DNA of 64,000 bases from Actinacidiphila alni (lineage in GTDB: Bacteria; Actinomycetota; Actinomycetes; Streptomycetales; Streptomycetaceae). Shown piece after piece: positions 28,201 to 37,604 of this stretch. The position numbers and the translations under genes were made by a program. Within the stretch, counting starts at the first letter, position 1. Each line of letters starts with the position of its first letter. The notes under the pieces were generated by a model. That model did no database searches. It was given only the letters and a program-made list of their open reading frames with translations, and was not told where the DNA came from. Location of the stretch: positions 1 to 64,000 of the forward strand of contig NZ_FONG01000021.1 in the NCBI RefSeq assembly GCF_900112845.1. Reading direction: 5' to 3'.

Positions 28201-29377
28201 AGCCGACGATCAGCCGGACGTCGCCCGCGCGGAGCCAACTGGCCGTGCCCGCCGTCCAGTCGGCGAGGGCGTGGGCGAGGACTGGGGGCATCTCCTCGGG
28301 GGCGTCGAGCAGGACCAGCAGGGGGCGGCCCGCGGCCCGCGCGAGGTCCGCGACGGCGTCGGGCGAGGCGAAGGGCGGTTCGCCGCCGCCCGCGCCGGGG
28401 CCCGAGGCGGCGCAGACGATCCGCGCGGCGGTCCGCAGCGAGCGTTCGACGGCGTCCTTGACACCGCCGTCGCCCGGGCGCAGTTCCGCGCCGCGCAGCC
28501 ACACGGTGGGCGCGGGTTCCGCGCCGCGGGCGCGGCGCGCGGCCAGCGCGGCCAGTTCGGTGCTGCGGCCGGTGCCGGGGTCGCCGACAAGACCCAGGAC
28601 GAGCGGCGCGGCGGCGCCCCGCAGCGCCAGGAACTCCCCCAGCGCGTCCGCCACTTCGGGCCGTTCGACGGGCTCGCGCCACTGCCCGGGACCGGCCGCC
28701 GAGCCGACCGACGTGCCGGTGAGCTGGAGCGCGCCGGCCAGATTGAGGTGCGGCCCGTACGCGGGCACCGTCGCCGCGTTCCTGGCCAGCAGCGCGGCCA
28801 GCGGCTCCGGCGTACCGGCACCCGCCCGCAGCGGTACGGCGAAACCGGCCGCCCGGTGCCCGGCGTGCAGCGCCGTCGCGACGACCGCGAGCACCGCCCC
28901 GGTCGTCGCGTCGATCAGCGGCGCGCCCGAAGCCTGCGGCGCGACCCGGCTCATGTCGGTGCCGTCCAGGCCCAGTTCGTAGACCCCGTCGAGCAGATGG
29001 AAGCGGTCGGTCGCGGTGTACGTGACGGACGCGGTGCCGAGCACGACGCCGCCGGTCCACTGCGGCGCCCTGAGCCGGATCCGCCGCTCGGGGTCGGCCG
29101 GGCCGCCGGGCGCGATGGACAGCGGCGGCAGGCTCAGCCCCTCGGTGGCGACCAGTGCGAGCCCGGTCTCGGGGAGTGCCGTGATGGCCTCCGCCTCCAC
29201 CAGGCACACCTGTTCGCCGGGCGCGTGCAGGACGAGCCGGGCGAGTCCGTCGACCGCCTCGTGGCTGGTGATCATCGTGCCGCCGGAGTCCGCGAGGAAT
29301 CCCGTCCCCCGTGGCCGTCCCGCCAGGTCACAGACGCGCACCAGCGCGCCGTCCACCTCGGCCCCGCGCACCGTCAT
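25247..29377 (-). CDS. Trypsin-like domain/P-loop NTPase/helical-solenoid protein
   Basis: 1376 residues. Residues 1-190 look like a trypsin-fold domain: GTGFLADSGG, His39 in MITSHEAVDG, and Ser150 in PQASGAPLID. The position of the catalytic Asp reads ETGLALVA, so Asp appears replaced by Gly72. Residues 240-520 are a P-loop NTPase with GDPGTGRST (265-273; Arg for the usual Lys) and a Walker B-like LLVLLDAPEE. A long Pro-rich linker (about 690-880) leads to a Leu/Ala-rich HEAT-like solenoid to the end. This layout recalls STAND-type sensor proteins of bacterial conflict systems. GGGAGGTG precedes the ATG. Confidence 0.8.
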   Translation of the reverse strand: MTVRGAEVDGALVRVCDLAGRPRGTGFLADSGGTMITSHEAVDGLARLVLHAPGEQVCLVEAEAITALPETGLALVATEGLSLPPLSIAPGGPADPERRIRLRAPQWTGGVVLGTASVTYTATDRFHLLDGVYELGLDGTDMSRVAPQASGAPLIDATTGAVLAVVATALHAGHRAAGFAVPLRAGAGTPEPLAALLARNAATVPAYGPHLNLAGALQLTGTSVGSAAGPGQWREPVERPEVADALGEFLALRGAAAPLVLGLVGDPGTGRSTELAALAARRARGAEPAPTVWLRGAELRPGDGGVKDAVERSLRTAARIVCAASGPGAGGGEPPFASPDAVADLARAAGRPLLVLLDAPEEMPPVLAHALADWTAGTASWLRAGDVRLIVGCRPEFWERAGALLPVGMAYAPQRRPAPGTAARGAASGAVFGSPSGAAEGPEAVGRVAASGPTGTGGPDTPSAAERVARALPPCLRLGDLTETQAARARAAYGLAADALRPADAAHPLALRLLSEIRAALPGGTADGGGPPGGAAPTRAEIFSAHLDLVCLRIAVRLAAQAEQPVRGSGVRRLAARVAGQVHEAARRCLGPGQGELDRESFEDLFPWRTGWASAVLTEGLLVPAGAGYRFAHEEVADWLQGLHLDLDAALHALVHRWFAAPAGGAEAPVRLPSRPPGTLAGRPPPVPPAPPVAPPSEPRSLPVPRHRLGPVLQSMLLTPPDPLTHHLRRLIHCLDHQATAPTRHIPPPPVPDGPVPRTALGPPPSSAYFDTDTVPNPRSHRRARPLNALDQRGPCAPADPGPPGAEPPPGGGVPAADGTDLWPPEGPSAGLPVPPYGGVSGAGATGPCPPPAGQPATGGDGERSRAGGPQASGVAARRGDAVWWAAHLVAEVLTRLGDARNYRGVLRLLAERVAVRSVERGGFTPEGLGGLGEFGPAFWRRVPLPLEERLELLRLLLPADRPPVPGEPGDPDSRFLPAVAELLAEAPDTALPAVCGWFDDDRPLQTAPGGDEPRLTVASAAQALLHTHRRLAVDELTEALVAAGHPGADEVLAALAEDEPSAVCRAVDRWAHDPRPDRHVAAASYGRRAAPHVRSAADRELLRYAALVILARPGDCTLHGAALGLLVRDPATRSRHLGAALDRFAAGDPQLPAADLAAALGTHPEPVLAAFHARLRAPGRDGGAAEVLDELAGVTTPALARRAAALVRDHLLHHPEGAADVARYLDLRLEQGPGVRAVLLPLATALLTDHPPEVRRALLPVLAAPGTHLSRPLRRELLDMALAVERDPTVLDALLGAAADGCHRTPPVLTRDLVHRVGLLLGRTPEGAAQFDGRIVELAASCPDFGRLVREWLDTGGTWDAVIGPSARRRLETVA

Positions 29378-29571
29378 CGGGCACCTCCCCCGCCGACCCG
29401 CCCCGTTTCGTCCCGCTTCGACGGTAGGTGCGGCGGAATCGTCCGCCTAGATCACCTGGCGAAAGCGCCCCCTTGTGCTCCCTTACTTCACTCCGAGCGC
29501 CCGCCCATTGGGGTGATTTCCGGGTGCCGGATGGATAGGGAGTGGTGGGGGGACCGAGGGGGATCGTGGAG

Positions 29572-29600
29572 CGGGGCCGCTCAGGGGACAGACGGCCCCG
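29572..29600 (-). terminator. Candidate truB terminator
   Basis: CGGGGCCG (29572-29579) pairs with CGGCCCCG (29593-29600) around a 13-nt loop, 34 nt beyond the truB stop on the minus strand. The rest of the 256-nt gap to the trypsin/NTPase gene (29378-29633) contains no gene and presumably holds its promoter. Confidence 0.5.
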
Positions 29601-29633
29601 TCCCACGGTGCGAGGGGGAAAAAGGGGGGACGG

Positions 29634-30530
29634 CTACTCCGGGAAGACCGCCACGATCTTCACCTGGCCGTCCTTCTCCTCCACCAGCGCCAGAAAGCGC
29701 CCGTCGGGACCGAACACGGCCGTCGGCCCGGCCGCGAGGGCGGGCGCCTTGATCCGTACGCCGTTGGCCAGCAGACGCGCCTGCTCCGCGTCCACGTCCC
29801 AGCGCGGGAAGGCGGCCGCGGCGGCGTTCTCGATCGGCAGGACGGCGAAGGACTCCTCCAACTGCTCCAGGGTGCGCGCGCCGTCCAGCCCGTACGGGCC
29901 GACGCGGGTGCGGCGCAGCGCGGTCAGATGGCCGCCGACGCCGAGCCCGGCGCCCAGGTCGCGGGCGAGGGCGCGGATGTAGGTGCCGGAGGAGCAGACC
30001 ACCGTGACGTCGAGGTCGACGGCGCCGGGCGCGTCCGCGGGCGCCGGGCGTACGTCCTGGACGGTGAAGGAGGACACGGTCACCGGCCGGGCGGCAAGTT
30101 CGAACTCCTCGCCCTCCCTGACCCGGGTGTACGACCGCACCCCGTTGACCTTGATGGCGCTGACCTTGGACGGGACCTGCTGGATCGGGCCGGTCAGCGC
30201 GGCGATCCCGGCGTCGATCCGGTCCCGCGTGACGCCCGAGGCGTCGGCGGAGGAGGTGACCTCGCCCTCCGCGTCGTCGGTCACCGTGCTCTGCCCGAGC
30301 CGGACGGTGGCGACGTACTCCTTCTCGGTGAGCGCGAGGTGGCCGAGCAGCCGGGTGGCCTTCTCGACGCCGATGATCAGCACACCGGTCGCCATCGGGT
30401 CCAGGGTGCCGGCGTGGCCGACACGCCGAGTCCCGGCCAGCCGTCGCATCCGCGACACCACACCGTGCGAGGTGAGCCCCCCGGGCTTGTCGACGACGAC
30501 GAGCCCGGAGGGTGCGGTTGTACGCGTCAT
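29634..30530 (-). CDS. truB: tRNA pseudouridine-55 synthase
   Basis: It isomerises U55 in the T-loop of tRNAs. The 298-residue protein has the catalytic motif [12 protein letters not shown] with Asp44 as nucleophile, the [18 protein letters not shown] block, the [14 protein letters not shown] thumb region, and the actinobacterial C-terminal domain. The ATG overlaps the rbfA stop by 4 nt. It closes the conserved rimP-nusA-ylxR-infB-DUF503-rbfA-truB series. Confidence 0.95.
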   Translation of the reverse strand: MTRTTAPSGLVVVDKPGGLTSHGVVSRMRRLAGTRRVGHAGTLDPMATGVLIIGVEKATRLLGHLALTEKEYVATVRLGQSTVTDDAEGEVTSSADASGVTRDRIDAGIAALTGPIQQVPSKVSAIKVNGVRSYTRVREGEEFELAARPVTVSSFTVQDVRPAPADAPGAVDLDVTVVCSSGTYIRALARDLGAGLGVGGHLTALRRTRVGPYGLDGARTLEQLEESFAVLPIENAAAAAFPRWDVDAEQARLLANGVRIKAPALAAGPTAVFGPDGRFLALVEEKDGQVKIVAVFPE

Positions 30531-31063
30531 GCGCTCGCGGGCCCGCCCTCGGTGTCGGAGGTGCCGCCGGAGGTGTCGTCCGAGGCGCCGTCGGACGCGT
30601 CGGCGATGTCGACGTCAGCGTCGTCATCATCGTCAGCGTCGTCGTCGGACGGCTTGCGGTACGGGTCCGCCTCGCCCGCGTACTGCGCGTCGGTGGCGGT
30701 CTTGCGGACCTCCTCGTCGGCCGCGCGGGCCTTGGCGAGCAGGTCGTCGATGGTCTTGGCGTTGTCCGGCAGGGCGTCCGCCACGAAGGCCAGCGTCGGG
30801 GTGAAGCGCACCCCGGTCTGCCGTCCGACCTCGGAGCGCAGCACTCCCTTGGCGCTCTCCAGGGCGGCGGCGGAGGCGGCGCGCTCCTCGTCGTCCCCGT
30901 AGACCGTGTAGAAGACGGTCGCCTCCCGCAGGTCGCCGGTGACACGGGTGTCGGTGATCGTCACATAGCCCAGCCGCGGGTCCTTGATGCGCCGCTGAAG
31001 GGTCTCCGCGACCACGACCCGGATGCGGTCGGCCAGCTTTCGCGCCCGCGCGGTGTCGGTCAT
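30527..31063 (-). CDS. rbfA: 30S ribosome-binding factor RbfA
   Basis: A late 30S maturation factor that binds near the 5' end of 16S rRNA. Its KH-like core is visible in residues 1-120 ([36 protein letters not shown]). The C-terminal 50 residues are a long acidic low-complexity tail ([17 protein letters not shown]), longer than in most bacteria but seen in Streptomyces. It overlaps truB by 4 nt and follows the DUF503 gene by 34 nt. Confidence 0.94.
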   Translation of the reverse strand: MTDTARARKLADRIRVVVAETLQRRIKDPRLGYVTITDTRVTGDLREATVFYTVYGDDEERAASAAALESAKGVLRSEVGRQTGVRFTPTLAFVADALPDNAKTIDDLLAKARAADEEVRKTATDAQYAGEADPYRKPSDDDADDDDDADVDIADASDGASDDTSGGTSDTEGGPASA

Positions 31064-31097
31064 CGTCTTCTTCTCTCTGTGTCCTTGGGCATTGTGC

Positions 31098-31391
31098 TCA
31101 CTCGTCGTCGCCGTGGACGCGCTGCCGTGCCGACAGCAGTTCCACTTCGGGACGGGCGGTCATCCAGCGTTCGCACCGGTCGAGTACGTCCTTGAGGTGT
31201 CCGAGGTCCCCCGACACCACCGCGATTCCTATCTCGGCCCTGCGATAGAGGTCCTGGTCACCGGTCTCCGCCACGCTCACCGCGAACTTGCGGTGCAGCT
31301 CGGCGACGATCGGACGGACGACGGACCTCTTCTCCTTCAGGGACCGTACGTCACCCAGGAGCAGGTCGAAGCACAATGTGCCTGCATACAT
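31098..31391 (-). CDS. DUF503 family protein (YlxP-like)
   Basis: 97 residues from ATG 31391 ([20 protein letters not shown]). [18 protein letters not shown] and [20 protein letters not shown] are typical of DUF503/YlxP, a small ferredoxin-like-fold protein encoded in nusA-infB operons and linked to ribosome biogenesis. I placed the start at the ATG where family similarity begins; an upstream extension would be Arg/Pro-rich and is probably untranslated. Biochemical role unproven. Confidence 0.88.
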   Translation of the reverse strand: MYAGTLCFDLLLGDVRSLKEKRSVVRPIVAELHRKFAVSVAETGDQDLYRRAEIGIAVVSGDLGHLKDVLDRCERWMTARPEVELLSARQRVHGDDE

Positions 31392-31520
31392 GGGTACGAC
31401 GGTACAGGCGACGGCCGGGGCCGATCGACGGGATTTCCCCGCCGGCCGGTCCCGGCCGCGATGTCCGGGTCCTGCCCTCACCCGGCCGTGCGGCGGACAC
31501 CGCACGGCCGGGTCACGGCG

Positions 31521-34500
31521 TCAGCCGCGCGGCTTCTCGCGCATCTCGTACGTCGCGATGACGTCGTCGATCTTGATGTCGTTGTAGTTGCCGAGGTTGA
31601 TACCGCCCTCGTAACCCTCACGAATCTCGGTGACGTCGTCCTTGAAGCGGCGCAGGCCGTCGATGTTGAGGTTCTCCGCGATGACCTTGCCGTCGCGGAG
31701 CAGCCGGGCCTTGGTGTTGCGCTTGACCTCGCCGGAGCGGACCAGCACACCGGCGATGTTGCCGAGCTTGGAGGAGCGGAAGACCTCGCGGATCTCCGCG
31801 GTGCCCAGCTCGACCTCCTCGTACTCCGGCTTGAGCATGCCCTTCAGGGCCGCCTCGATCTCCTCGATGGCCTGGTAGATCACCGAGTAGTACCGGACGT
31901 CGACGCCCTCGCGCTCGGCCATCTGCGCGGCACGGCCGGCCGCGCGGACGTTGAAGCCGATGACGATGGCGTCGGAGCCCGTCGCCAGGTCGATGTCCGA
32001 CTCGGTGACCGCACCGACACCGCGGTGCAGCACCCGGATCTCGACCTCTTCGCCGACGTCGAGCTGAAGCAGCGAGGACTCGAGGGCCTCCACCGAACCG
32101 GACGCGTCGCCCTTGATGATGAGGTTGAGTTCCTGGACCAGACCGGCCTTGAGCGCCTCGTCCAGATTCTCCAGGGAGAACCGGACGCCCTTGCGGGCGA
32201 AGCGGACGTTGCGCTCGCGCGCGGCCCGCTTCTCGGCGATCTGCCGGGCGGTGCGGTCCTCGTCGACGACCAGGAAGTTGTCGCCGGCGCCGGGCACGTT
32301 GGTCAGACCGAGCACGAGGACAGGAGTCGACGGGGTCGCCTCCTCCACGTTCTCGCCCTTGTCGTCGAGCATGGCCCGGACACGGCCGTACGCGTCGCCG
32401 ACCACCATCGTGTCGCCGACCCGCAGCGTGCCGCGCTGGACCAGGACGGTCGCCACGGCGCCGCGGCCGCGGTCGAGGTGCGCCTCGATCGCGATGCCCT
32501 GCGCGTCCTGCTCCGGGTTGGCCCGCAGGTCGAGCGAGGCGTCCGCGGTCAGGACCACGGCCTCCAGCAGGGAGTCGATGTTCAGACCCTGCTTGGCGGA
32601 GATGTCGACGAACATCGTGTCGCCGCCGTACTCCTCGGCCACCAGACCGAACTCGGTGAGCTGTCCGCGCACCTTGGTCGGGTCGGCGCCCTCGACGTCG
32701 ATCTTGTTGACCGCGACCACGATCGGCACGTCGGCCGCCTTGGCGTGGTTGAGCGCCTCGATCGTCTGCGGCATCACACCGTCGTTGGCCGCGACCACCA
32801 GGATCGCGATGTCGGTGGACTTGGCGCCGCGGGCACGCATGGCGGTGAACGCCTCGTGACCCGGGGTGTCGATGAAGGTGATCGCGCGCTCTTCGCCGTT
32901 GACCTCGGTGGCGACCTGGTAGGCACCGATGTGCTGGGTGATGCCGCCGGCCTCGCCCGCGACCACGTTGGTCTTGCGGATCGCGTCGAGGAGGCGGGTC
33001 TTTCCGTGGTCGACGTGACCCATGACGGTCACGACCGGCGGACGGGAGACGAGCATCTCCTCGCCGCCCTCGTCCTCACCGAATTCGATGGAGAACGACT
33101 CGAGCAGCTCGCGGTCCTCCTCCTCCGGGCTGACGATCTCCAGCACGTAGTTCATCTCGCCGGCGAGCAGCTCCAGGGTGGAGTCGGACACCGACTGGGT
33201 CGCCGTGACCATCTCACCGAGGTTGAGCATCACCTGGACGAGCGACGCCGGGTTGGCGTTGATCTTCTCGGCGAAGTCGGTGAGCGAGGCACCGCGCGAC
33301 AGCCGCACGGTCTGGCCGTTGCCGCGGGGCAGCAGCACGCCGCCCACGGACGGGGCCTGCATGGCCTCGTACTCCTGGCGCCGCTGGCGCTTGCTCTTGC
33401 GACCGCGCGCCGGACGGCCACCGGGGCCACGGCCGAACGCGCCCTGCGTTCCACCACGGCCGCCCGGGCCGCCGGGACGTCCGCCGAAGCCGCCGGGACG
33501 AGGACCGAAGCCGCCGCCACCGCCGGGAGCACCGCCACCGGGACGCGGGCCGCCGAAGCCGCCACCGCCGCCGGGACGGCCGCCGCCACCGGGACCGGCC
33601 GGACGGCCGGCGAAGCCGCCGCCACCGCCGGGACGGGCACCGGGACCGCCGGGACGGCCGCCGGGGCCGCCACCGCGACCGCCGGGACCGGGACGGCCGC
33701 CCGGGGAGGGCGCGGGCCGCTGCGGCATCATGCCGGGGTTCGGGCGCGGGCCCGAGGACTGCGGGCGGGGCATGCCGCCGGGCGACGGACGCTGTCCGCC
33801 GGCACCGCCGGGCGCACCGCCGGGACGCGGCGCGCCACCGGGACGCGGCATGCTGCCCGGGGCGCCCTGGCCGCCGGGACGCGGCGGACGCTCGTCACGG
33901 CGCTCGCCGCCGGGACGCGGGGCGCCGCCGGGGCGCTGCATACCGGTGGAACCGCCGGACGTGAACGGGTTGTTGCCGGGGCGCGGACCCGCCGGGCGGG
34001 CGCCGCCGGGGCGCGGGGCGCCCTGGCCGGAGCCGGCCGGACGCGCGGGGCGCGCGCCGCCGTCACGCTGGCCGGGACCGCTCTGGCCGGGCGCCGGGCG
34101 GGCGCTCGGACGCGGGCCGGGGGTGGCACCGCCGCGCGGGGCGGACGGGGCCGCCGGAGCGGCCGGCGGGGCCTGGAACTCGGCCGCGGGCACCGGAGCC
34201 GCCGGAGCGGGCTTCGGGGCGGCCGGGGCCGGGGCCGGCTTGGGGCCGGGGCGCGGGGCGCTCTGGCCGGGCGCGGCCGGCGCACCGGCGCTGGGGGTGG
34301 CCGGGGCCGCGGGCGCGGCCGGGGTCACGGGACCGCCCGCGGCGGCCGGCTTCGGCGCCGGGGCAGCAGGACGGGCCGGCGCGCCCGGGGTGGGCGCGGC
34401 CGGCTTGGCGGGCGCGCTCTTGCGCGGCGCCGCGGGCTTCGCAGCGGACTTGGTGTTGCCACCGGGCCCCTGGAAAGCGTCGGTCAACTTACGGACTACC

Positions 34501-34622
34501 GGCGCCTCGATCGTCGAGGACGCCGAACGGACGAATTCGCCGAGTTCTTGGAGCTTGGCCATGACGACCTTGCTCTCGACTCCCATCTCCTTGGCGAGTT
34601 CGTATACCCGGACCTTAGCCAC
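31521..34622 (-). CDS. infB: Translation initiation factor IF-2
   Basis: A GTPase that delivers fMet-tRNA to the 30S subunit. The 1033 residues begin with an IF2N domain ([20 protein letters not shown]). A roughly 330-residue Pro/Ala/Gly/Arg-rich linker follows, including GGRPGG-type runs, then a second IF2N domain ([19 protein letters not shown]). The G domain has G1 MGHVDHGKT (around 535), G3 DTPGHEAF and G4 NKID, followed by domains II-IV. The GTG start has AAGGAG 4 nt upstream. The long disordered linker is usual for Streptomyces IF2. Confidence 0.96.
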   Translation of the reverse strand: MAKVRVYELAKEMGVESKVVMAKLQELGEFVRSASSTIEAPVVRKLTDAFQGPGGNTKSAAKPAAPRKSAPAKPAAPTPGAPARPAAPAPKPAAAGGPVTPAAPAAPATPSAGAPAAPGQSAPRPGPKPAPAPAAPKPAPAAPVPAAEFQAPPAAPAAPSAPRGGATPGPRPSARPAPGQSGPGQRDGGARPARPAGSGQGAPRPGGARPAGPRPGNNPFTSGGSTGMQRPGGAPRPGGERRDERPPRPGGQGAPGSMPRPGGAPRPGGAPGGAGGQRPSPGGMPRPQSSGPRPNPGMMPQRPAPSPGGRPGPGGRGGGPGGRPGGPGARPGGGGGFAGRPAGPGGGGRPGGGGGFGGPRPGGGAPGGGGGFGPRPGGFGGRPGGPGGRGGTQGAFGRGPGGRPARGRKSKRQRRQEYEAMQAPSVGGVLLPRGNGQTVRLSRGASLTDFAEKINANPASLVQVMLNLGEMVTATQSVSDSTLELLAGEMNYVLEIVSPEEEDRELLESFSIEFGEDEGGEEMLVSRPPVVTVMGHVDHGKTRLLDAIRKTNVVAGEAGGITQHIGAYQVATEVNGEERAITFIDTPGHEAFTAMRARGAKSTDIAILVVAANDGVMPQTIEALNHAKAADVPIVVAVNKIDVEGADPTKVRGQLTEFGLVAEEYGGDTMFVDISAKQGLNIDSLLEAVVLTADASLDLRANPEQDAQGIAIEAHLDRGRGAVATVLVQRGTLRVGDTMVVGDAYGRVRAMLDDKGENVEEATPSTPVLVLGLTNVPGAGDNFLVVDEDRTARQIAEKRAARERNVRFARKGVRFSLENLDEALKAGLVQELNLIIKGDASGSVEALESSLLQLDVGEEVEIRVLHRGVGAVTESDIDLATGSDAIVIGFNVRAAGRAAQMAEREGVDVRYYSVIYQAIEEIEAALKGMLKPEYEEVELGTAEIREVFRSSKLGNIAGVLVRSGEVKRNTKARLLRDGKVIAENLNIDGLRRFKDDVTEIREGYEGGINLGNYNDIKIDDVIATYEMREKPRG

Positions 34623-34783
34623 TTCGCTCCTTTTAGGTCCGGGGTGATCGTCCGCCGGACCGTCGCTACTTCATGGGCGTACTCATCGCGTACTCATCGA
34701 GTGCTCATCGCAATCTCGACCTACTTCCATCTCGCGAGGTACCTGACCGCACGGTGTCCCGTGCCGTACTTCATTTCTCTTAC

Positions 34784-35062
34784 TTACGGGGCTGCCCGCT
34801 CGACGAACCGGCGCAGTTCCGCGGTGTCGGGCGTGACCGGTCCTTTGAAGGCCCGGTTGAACGCCCGGCGGCGGACCGCCAGGTCTAGGCAGGCAAGGGC
34901 GGGGTGCAGATAAGCTCCCCGACCGGGCAGCGTACCGCGATGATCGGGAACACAGGTGTCACCGTCCACCACCACACGCAGCAGCTCGCTCTTGGCCGTA
35001 CGCTCCCGGCAGCCGATGCAGCTTCGCTCCGGGCATGCTGGGGTGCGCGTCCGACCAGACAC
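34784..35062 (-). CDS. ylxR: YlxR family RNA-binding protein (DUF448)
   Basis: 92 residues with the YlxR signature ERSCIGCRERTAKSELLRVV and GRGAYLHPALACLDLAVRRR. The fold binds nucleic acid; YlxR homologues have been reported to influence RNase P or transcription. The GTG start lies 150 nt after nusA and the gene precedes infB by 161 nt on the same strand. The Cys-x-x-Cys pair is conserved in many members. Confidence 0.9.
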   Translation of the reverse strand: MSGRTRTPACPERSCIGCRERTAKSELLRVVVDGDTCVPDHRGTLPGRGAYLHPALACLDLAVRRRAFNRAFKGPVTPDTAELRRFVERAAP

Positions 35063-35212
35063 TCTTCAGTCTACCTCCCCGCGCCGACGTCACCCCTTCG
35101 AGTGCGCCGACGCACGGTTGTTCGTTTCATGCCCGCCGGTAACGGGACGTATGCACCCGGCTCCGGATCGGCCGGGGACGGGCCGCCGGCCGGCTCCGGA
35201 CCGGGTTCGTGA

Positions 35213-36208
35213 TCAGTCCTGCGGCGGCTGCTGCTCGGTGTCCGGGCGGATGTCGATCCGCCATCCGGTGAGCCGGGCGGCGAGCCGGGCGTTCTGCCCT
35301 TCCTTGCCGATCGCCAGCGACAGCTGGTAGTCGGGCACGGTCACCCGGGCGGACCGGGCGGCGGCGTCCACCACCTCGACCTTGGAGACCCGGGCCGGGG
35401 ACAGCGCGTTCGCCACCATCTCGGCAGGGTCGTCCGACCAGTCGACGATGTCGATCTTCTCGCCGTTCAGCTCGGCCATCACCGCGCGCACCCGGGCGCC
35501 CATCGGGCCGATGCAGGCGCCTTTGGCGTTCAGCCCGGAGCGGGTGGAGCGGACCGCGATCTTGGTGCGGTGGCCGGCCTCGCGGGCGATGGCCTCGATC
35601 AGCACCGAGCCGTCCGCGATCTCCGGGACCTCCAGCGCGAAGAGCTTCTTCACCAGGCTGGGGTGGGTCCGCGACAGGGTGACGGACGGGCCGCGCACCC
35701 CCTTGGCGACGCGGACGACGTACGCGCGCAGCCGGGTGCCGTGCTTGTAGTCCTCGCCCGGCACCTGTTCCTGCACCGGCAGGATCGCTTCCAGCTTGCC
35801 GATGTCGACCAGGACGTTCTTGGGGTCCTTGCCCTGCTGCACCAGGCCCGCGACGATGTCGCCCTCGCGGCCGGCGTACTCCCCGAAGGTGACGTCGTCC
35901 TCGGCGTCGCGCAGCCGCTGCAGGATCACCTGCTTGGCGGTCGACGCGGCGATCCGGCCGAAGCCGCTGGGGGTGTCGTCGAACTCGCGCGGCTCCGCGC
36001 CCTCGCCCCCGGCCTCCTCCTGGTCCTCCTTGGCCCACACCGTCACGTGTCCGCTGGTGCGGTCCAGCTCCACCCGGGCCCTGCGCAGGCTGCCGGGCTC
36101 GCGGTGGTACGCGATGAGGAGCGCCGACTCGATCGCCTCGACCAGCAGGTCGAACGAGATCTGCCTCTCCTGCACCAGGCCCCGCAGGGCCTTCATGTCG
36201 ATGTCCAC
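35213..36208 (-). CDS. nusA: Transcription termination/antitermination protein NusA
   Basis: 331 residues: an N-terminal RNA-polymerase-binding domain ([17 protein letters not shown]), an S1 domain ([20 protein letters not shown]), and tandem KH domains ([12 protein letters not shown] ... [14 protein letters not shown], then [20 protein letters not shown]). It lacks the acidic repeats of E. coli NusA, as in other actinobacteria. The ATG follows the rimP stop by 2 nt. It acts on elongating RNA polymerase, including at rRNA leaders such as the one at the left end of this window. Confidence 0.96.
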   Translation of the reverse strand: MDIDMKALRGLVQERQISFDLLVEAIESALLIAYHREPGSLRRARVELDRTSGHVTVWAKEDQEEAGGEGAEPREFDDTPSGFGRIAASTAKQVILQRLRDAEDDVTFGEYAGREGDIVAGLVQQGKDPKNVLVDIGKLEAILPVQEQVPGEDYKHGTRLRAYVVRVAKGVRGPSVTLSRTHPSLVKKLFALEVPEIADGSVLIEAIAREAGHRTKIAVRSTRSGLNAKGACIGPMGARVRAVMAELNGEKIDIVDWSDDPAEMVANALSPARVSKVEVVDAAARSARVTVPDYQLSLAIGKEGQNARLAARLTGWRIDIRPDTEQQPPQD

Positions 36209-36210
36209 GG

Positions 36211-36789
36211 CTACGCCTCCTCGTCGTTCTCGTCGTCGTTCTCGTCGATCTCCACGTCGCCGCCGATGTCGTCATCGGCGATGTCGTCGTCCGGTACGTC
36301 GTCCCCGGCCGCGTTCTTGCGGTTGAACTCGACCTCCACGCGGGCCTTCTCGATCTCCGCGAAGTCGGCGCGGGCCGGCTTGGGCTTGCGGCCCTTGACG
36401 CCGGGGACCTCCAGGTCGAGGCCCGTGTCGTCCACCGTCATGATCCGGGCGGTCAGCTCGCCGCGCTCCTTGAGCCGGAGCTTGACCAGGCGGCCGGTGT
36501 TGCGGCGGAAGTGCCGGGGTTCGGTCAGCGGCCGGTCGGTGCCCGGGGAGGTGACCTCCAGGACGTACTCCGACTCGCCCATCGCGTCCGCGGCGTCCAG
36601 CGCCTGCGAGATCTCCCGGCTCAGCTCCGCGACCGCGTCGAGCTGCACGCCCTCGTCGGAGTCCACCACGACCAGCAACTGCCGCCGCTTGCCCGCGGCC
36701 GTCACCGTGACCTCCTCCAGATCCAGTCCCGTCCGGCCGACGAGCGGTTCCAGCAGCCCGCGCAGCCTCTCGCTCTGGGTGGTGCTCAT
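36211..36789 (-). CDS. rimP: Ribosome maturation factor RimP
   Basis: 192 residues from ATG 36789, with GGAG 8 nt upstream. The RimP N-domain shows [31 protein letters not shown] and [20 protein letters not shown], and the C-domain is SH3-like. The tail is acidic ([20 protein letters not shown]). It promotes 30S assembly. It is the first gene of the nusA-infB operon, and its upstream region (36790-36936) is divergent from the lipoprotein gene, so promoters for both directions should be there. Confidence 0.94.
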   Translation of the reverse strand: MSTTQSERLRGLLEPLVGRTGLDLEEVTVTAAGKRRQLLVVVDSDEGVQLDAVAELSREISQALDAADAMGESEYVLEVTSPGTDRPLTEPRHFRRNTGRLVKLRLKERGELTARIMTVDDTGLDLEVPGVKGRKPKPARADFAEIEKARVEVEFNRKNAAGDDVPDDDIADDDIGGDVEIDENDDENDEEA

Positions 36790-36936
36790 CCGGGTGACTC
36801 CTCGGCCGCGTGTGCTGTTGTGATGGAAGATCGCGTGTAAAGGAGAGATTACCCGAGTTTCCACACGTCGCCGCGCCATCGTCGGTCGCCGGGAGGCGGC
36901 GCCGAGGGGTGCGCGGCGCCCCTCTACACTCGCCCA

Positions 36937-37530
36937 ATGATCCCGGACGTGCCGCGGCTGAGCAGGCGGAGTGTGGTGGCGGTGGTGGCGGTGTCGACCG
37001 TGTCGACGATGGCCGCCGGCGCCGGCTGTTCCGGGGGCGGTGACGGCTCAGGCAGCGACGGCGCCGGGCACGCGTCCGCGCCGCCGCGCCCCGGTGAGAC
37101 GGCACGGCGGCAGGCGGCGGCGGACAGCGCGGCGCTGCTCGTACGGTACGACGCGGTGGCCGCCGCGCATCCGGCGCTGGCCGCCCGGCTGGCCCCGCTG
37201 CGGGCCGAAGTGGCCCAGCACGTAGGGGCGTTCGGCGGCAGGGCGGCGCCCGTACCGACCGCGTCACCGACCATGTCGTCAGCCGCGTCACCGAGCACCG
37301 GAACGCCGAAGGCGTCCGCGACGGCCCCGGCCACCACCGCTCCGTACACACCGCCGTCGTCCCCGGCCGCCGCGCTGAGCGCCCTGGCCCGCGAGGAGCG
37401 GCGGCTCGCCGACCGCAGGGCCGCGGCGCTGCTGACCGTGCCGGGCGAACTGGCCCGGCTCCTCGCCTCGGTCGCGGCGGCCGGCGCCGGCCACGCGGCA
37501 CTGCTGACCACGAAGGGGGCGGCCAGATGA
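36937..37530 (+). CDS. Putative Tat-type lipoprotein
   Basis: 197 residues. The N-terminus reads RLSRRSVVAVVAVSTVSTMA with a twin arginine, followed by a cysteine in GAGCSGGG that could be lipidated; the lipobox is imperfect (Gly-Ala-Gly-Cys). The body is Ala-rich with two helical segments (RQAAADSAALLVRYDAVAAA and ALAREERRLADRRAAALLTV) around a Ser/Thr/Pro-rich spacer. No enzymatic domain is visible. It is translationally coupled to the downstream frames through ATGA and is conserved in Streptomyces next to the ferritin-like gene. Confidence 0.78.
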   Translation: MIPDVPRLSRRSVVAVVAVSTVSTMAAGAGCSGGGDGSGSDGAGHASAPPRPGETARRQAAADSAALLVRYDAVAAAHPALAARLAPLRAEVAQHVGAFGGRAAPVPTASPTMSSAASPSTGTPKASATAPATTAPYTPPSSPAAALSALAREERRLADRRAAALLTVPGELARLLASVAAAGAGHAALLTTKGAAR

Positions 37531-37604
37531 CCACGGCCGGTACGGACGACGCGAACGGCCCGGGCAGCGCGACCCCGCAGAGCGCCGAGGGGGCGGCCCG
37601 ATGA
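37527..37604 (+). repeat. 74-bp tandem duplication carrying a 25-codon frame
   Basis: The sequence around the lipoprotein stop (GGGGGCGGCCAGATGACCAC) recurs 74 bp later around the start of the ferritin-like gene (GGGGGCGGCCCGATGACCAC). Both copies make an ATGA stop/start overlap. Between them lies a 25-codon frame (MTTAGTDDANGPGS ... AEGAAR) that starts at the first ATGA and ends at the second. The peptide resembles both the end of the lipoprotein (KGAAR) and the start of the next protein (MTTGGTK), so it is probably a duplicated junction rather than a gene. Confidence 0.6.

Noticed and set aside
25430-29752. A 1440-codon plus-strand frame opposite the trypsin/NTPase gene
   Set aside because: The composition (Arg/Gly/Gln/Val runs) is that of antisense GC-rich sequence. 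The minus-strand frame has domains, a good ribosome-binding site and proper codon bias.
31023-34913. A 1296-codon plus-strand frame opposite infB
   Set aside because: It is antisense to IF-2 and produces Thr/Gly/Ala-Arg low-complexity sequence with no similarity.
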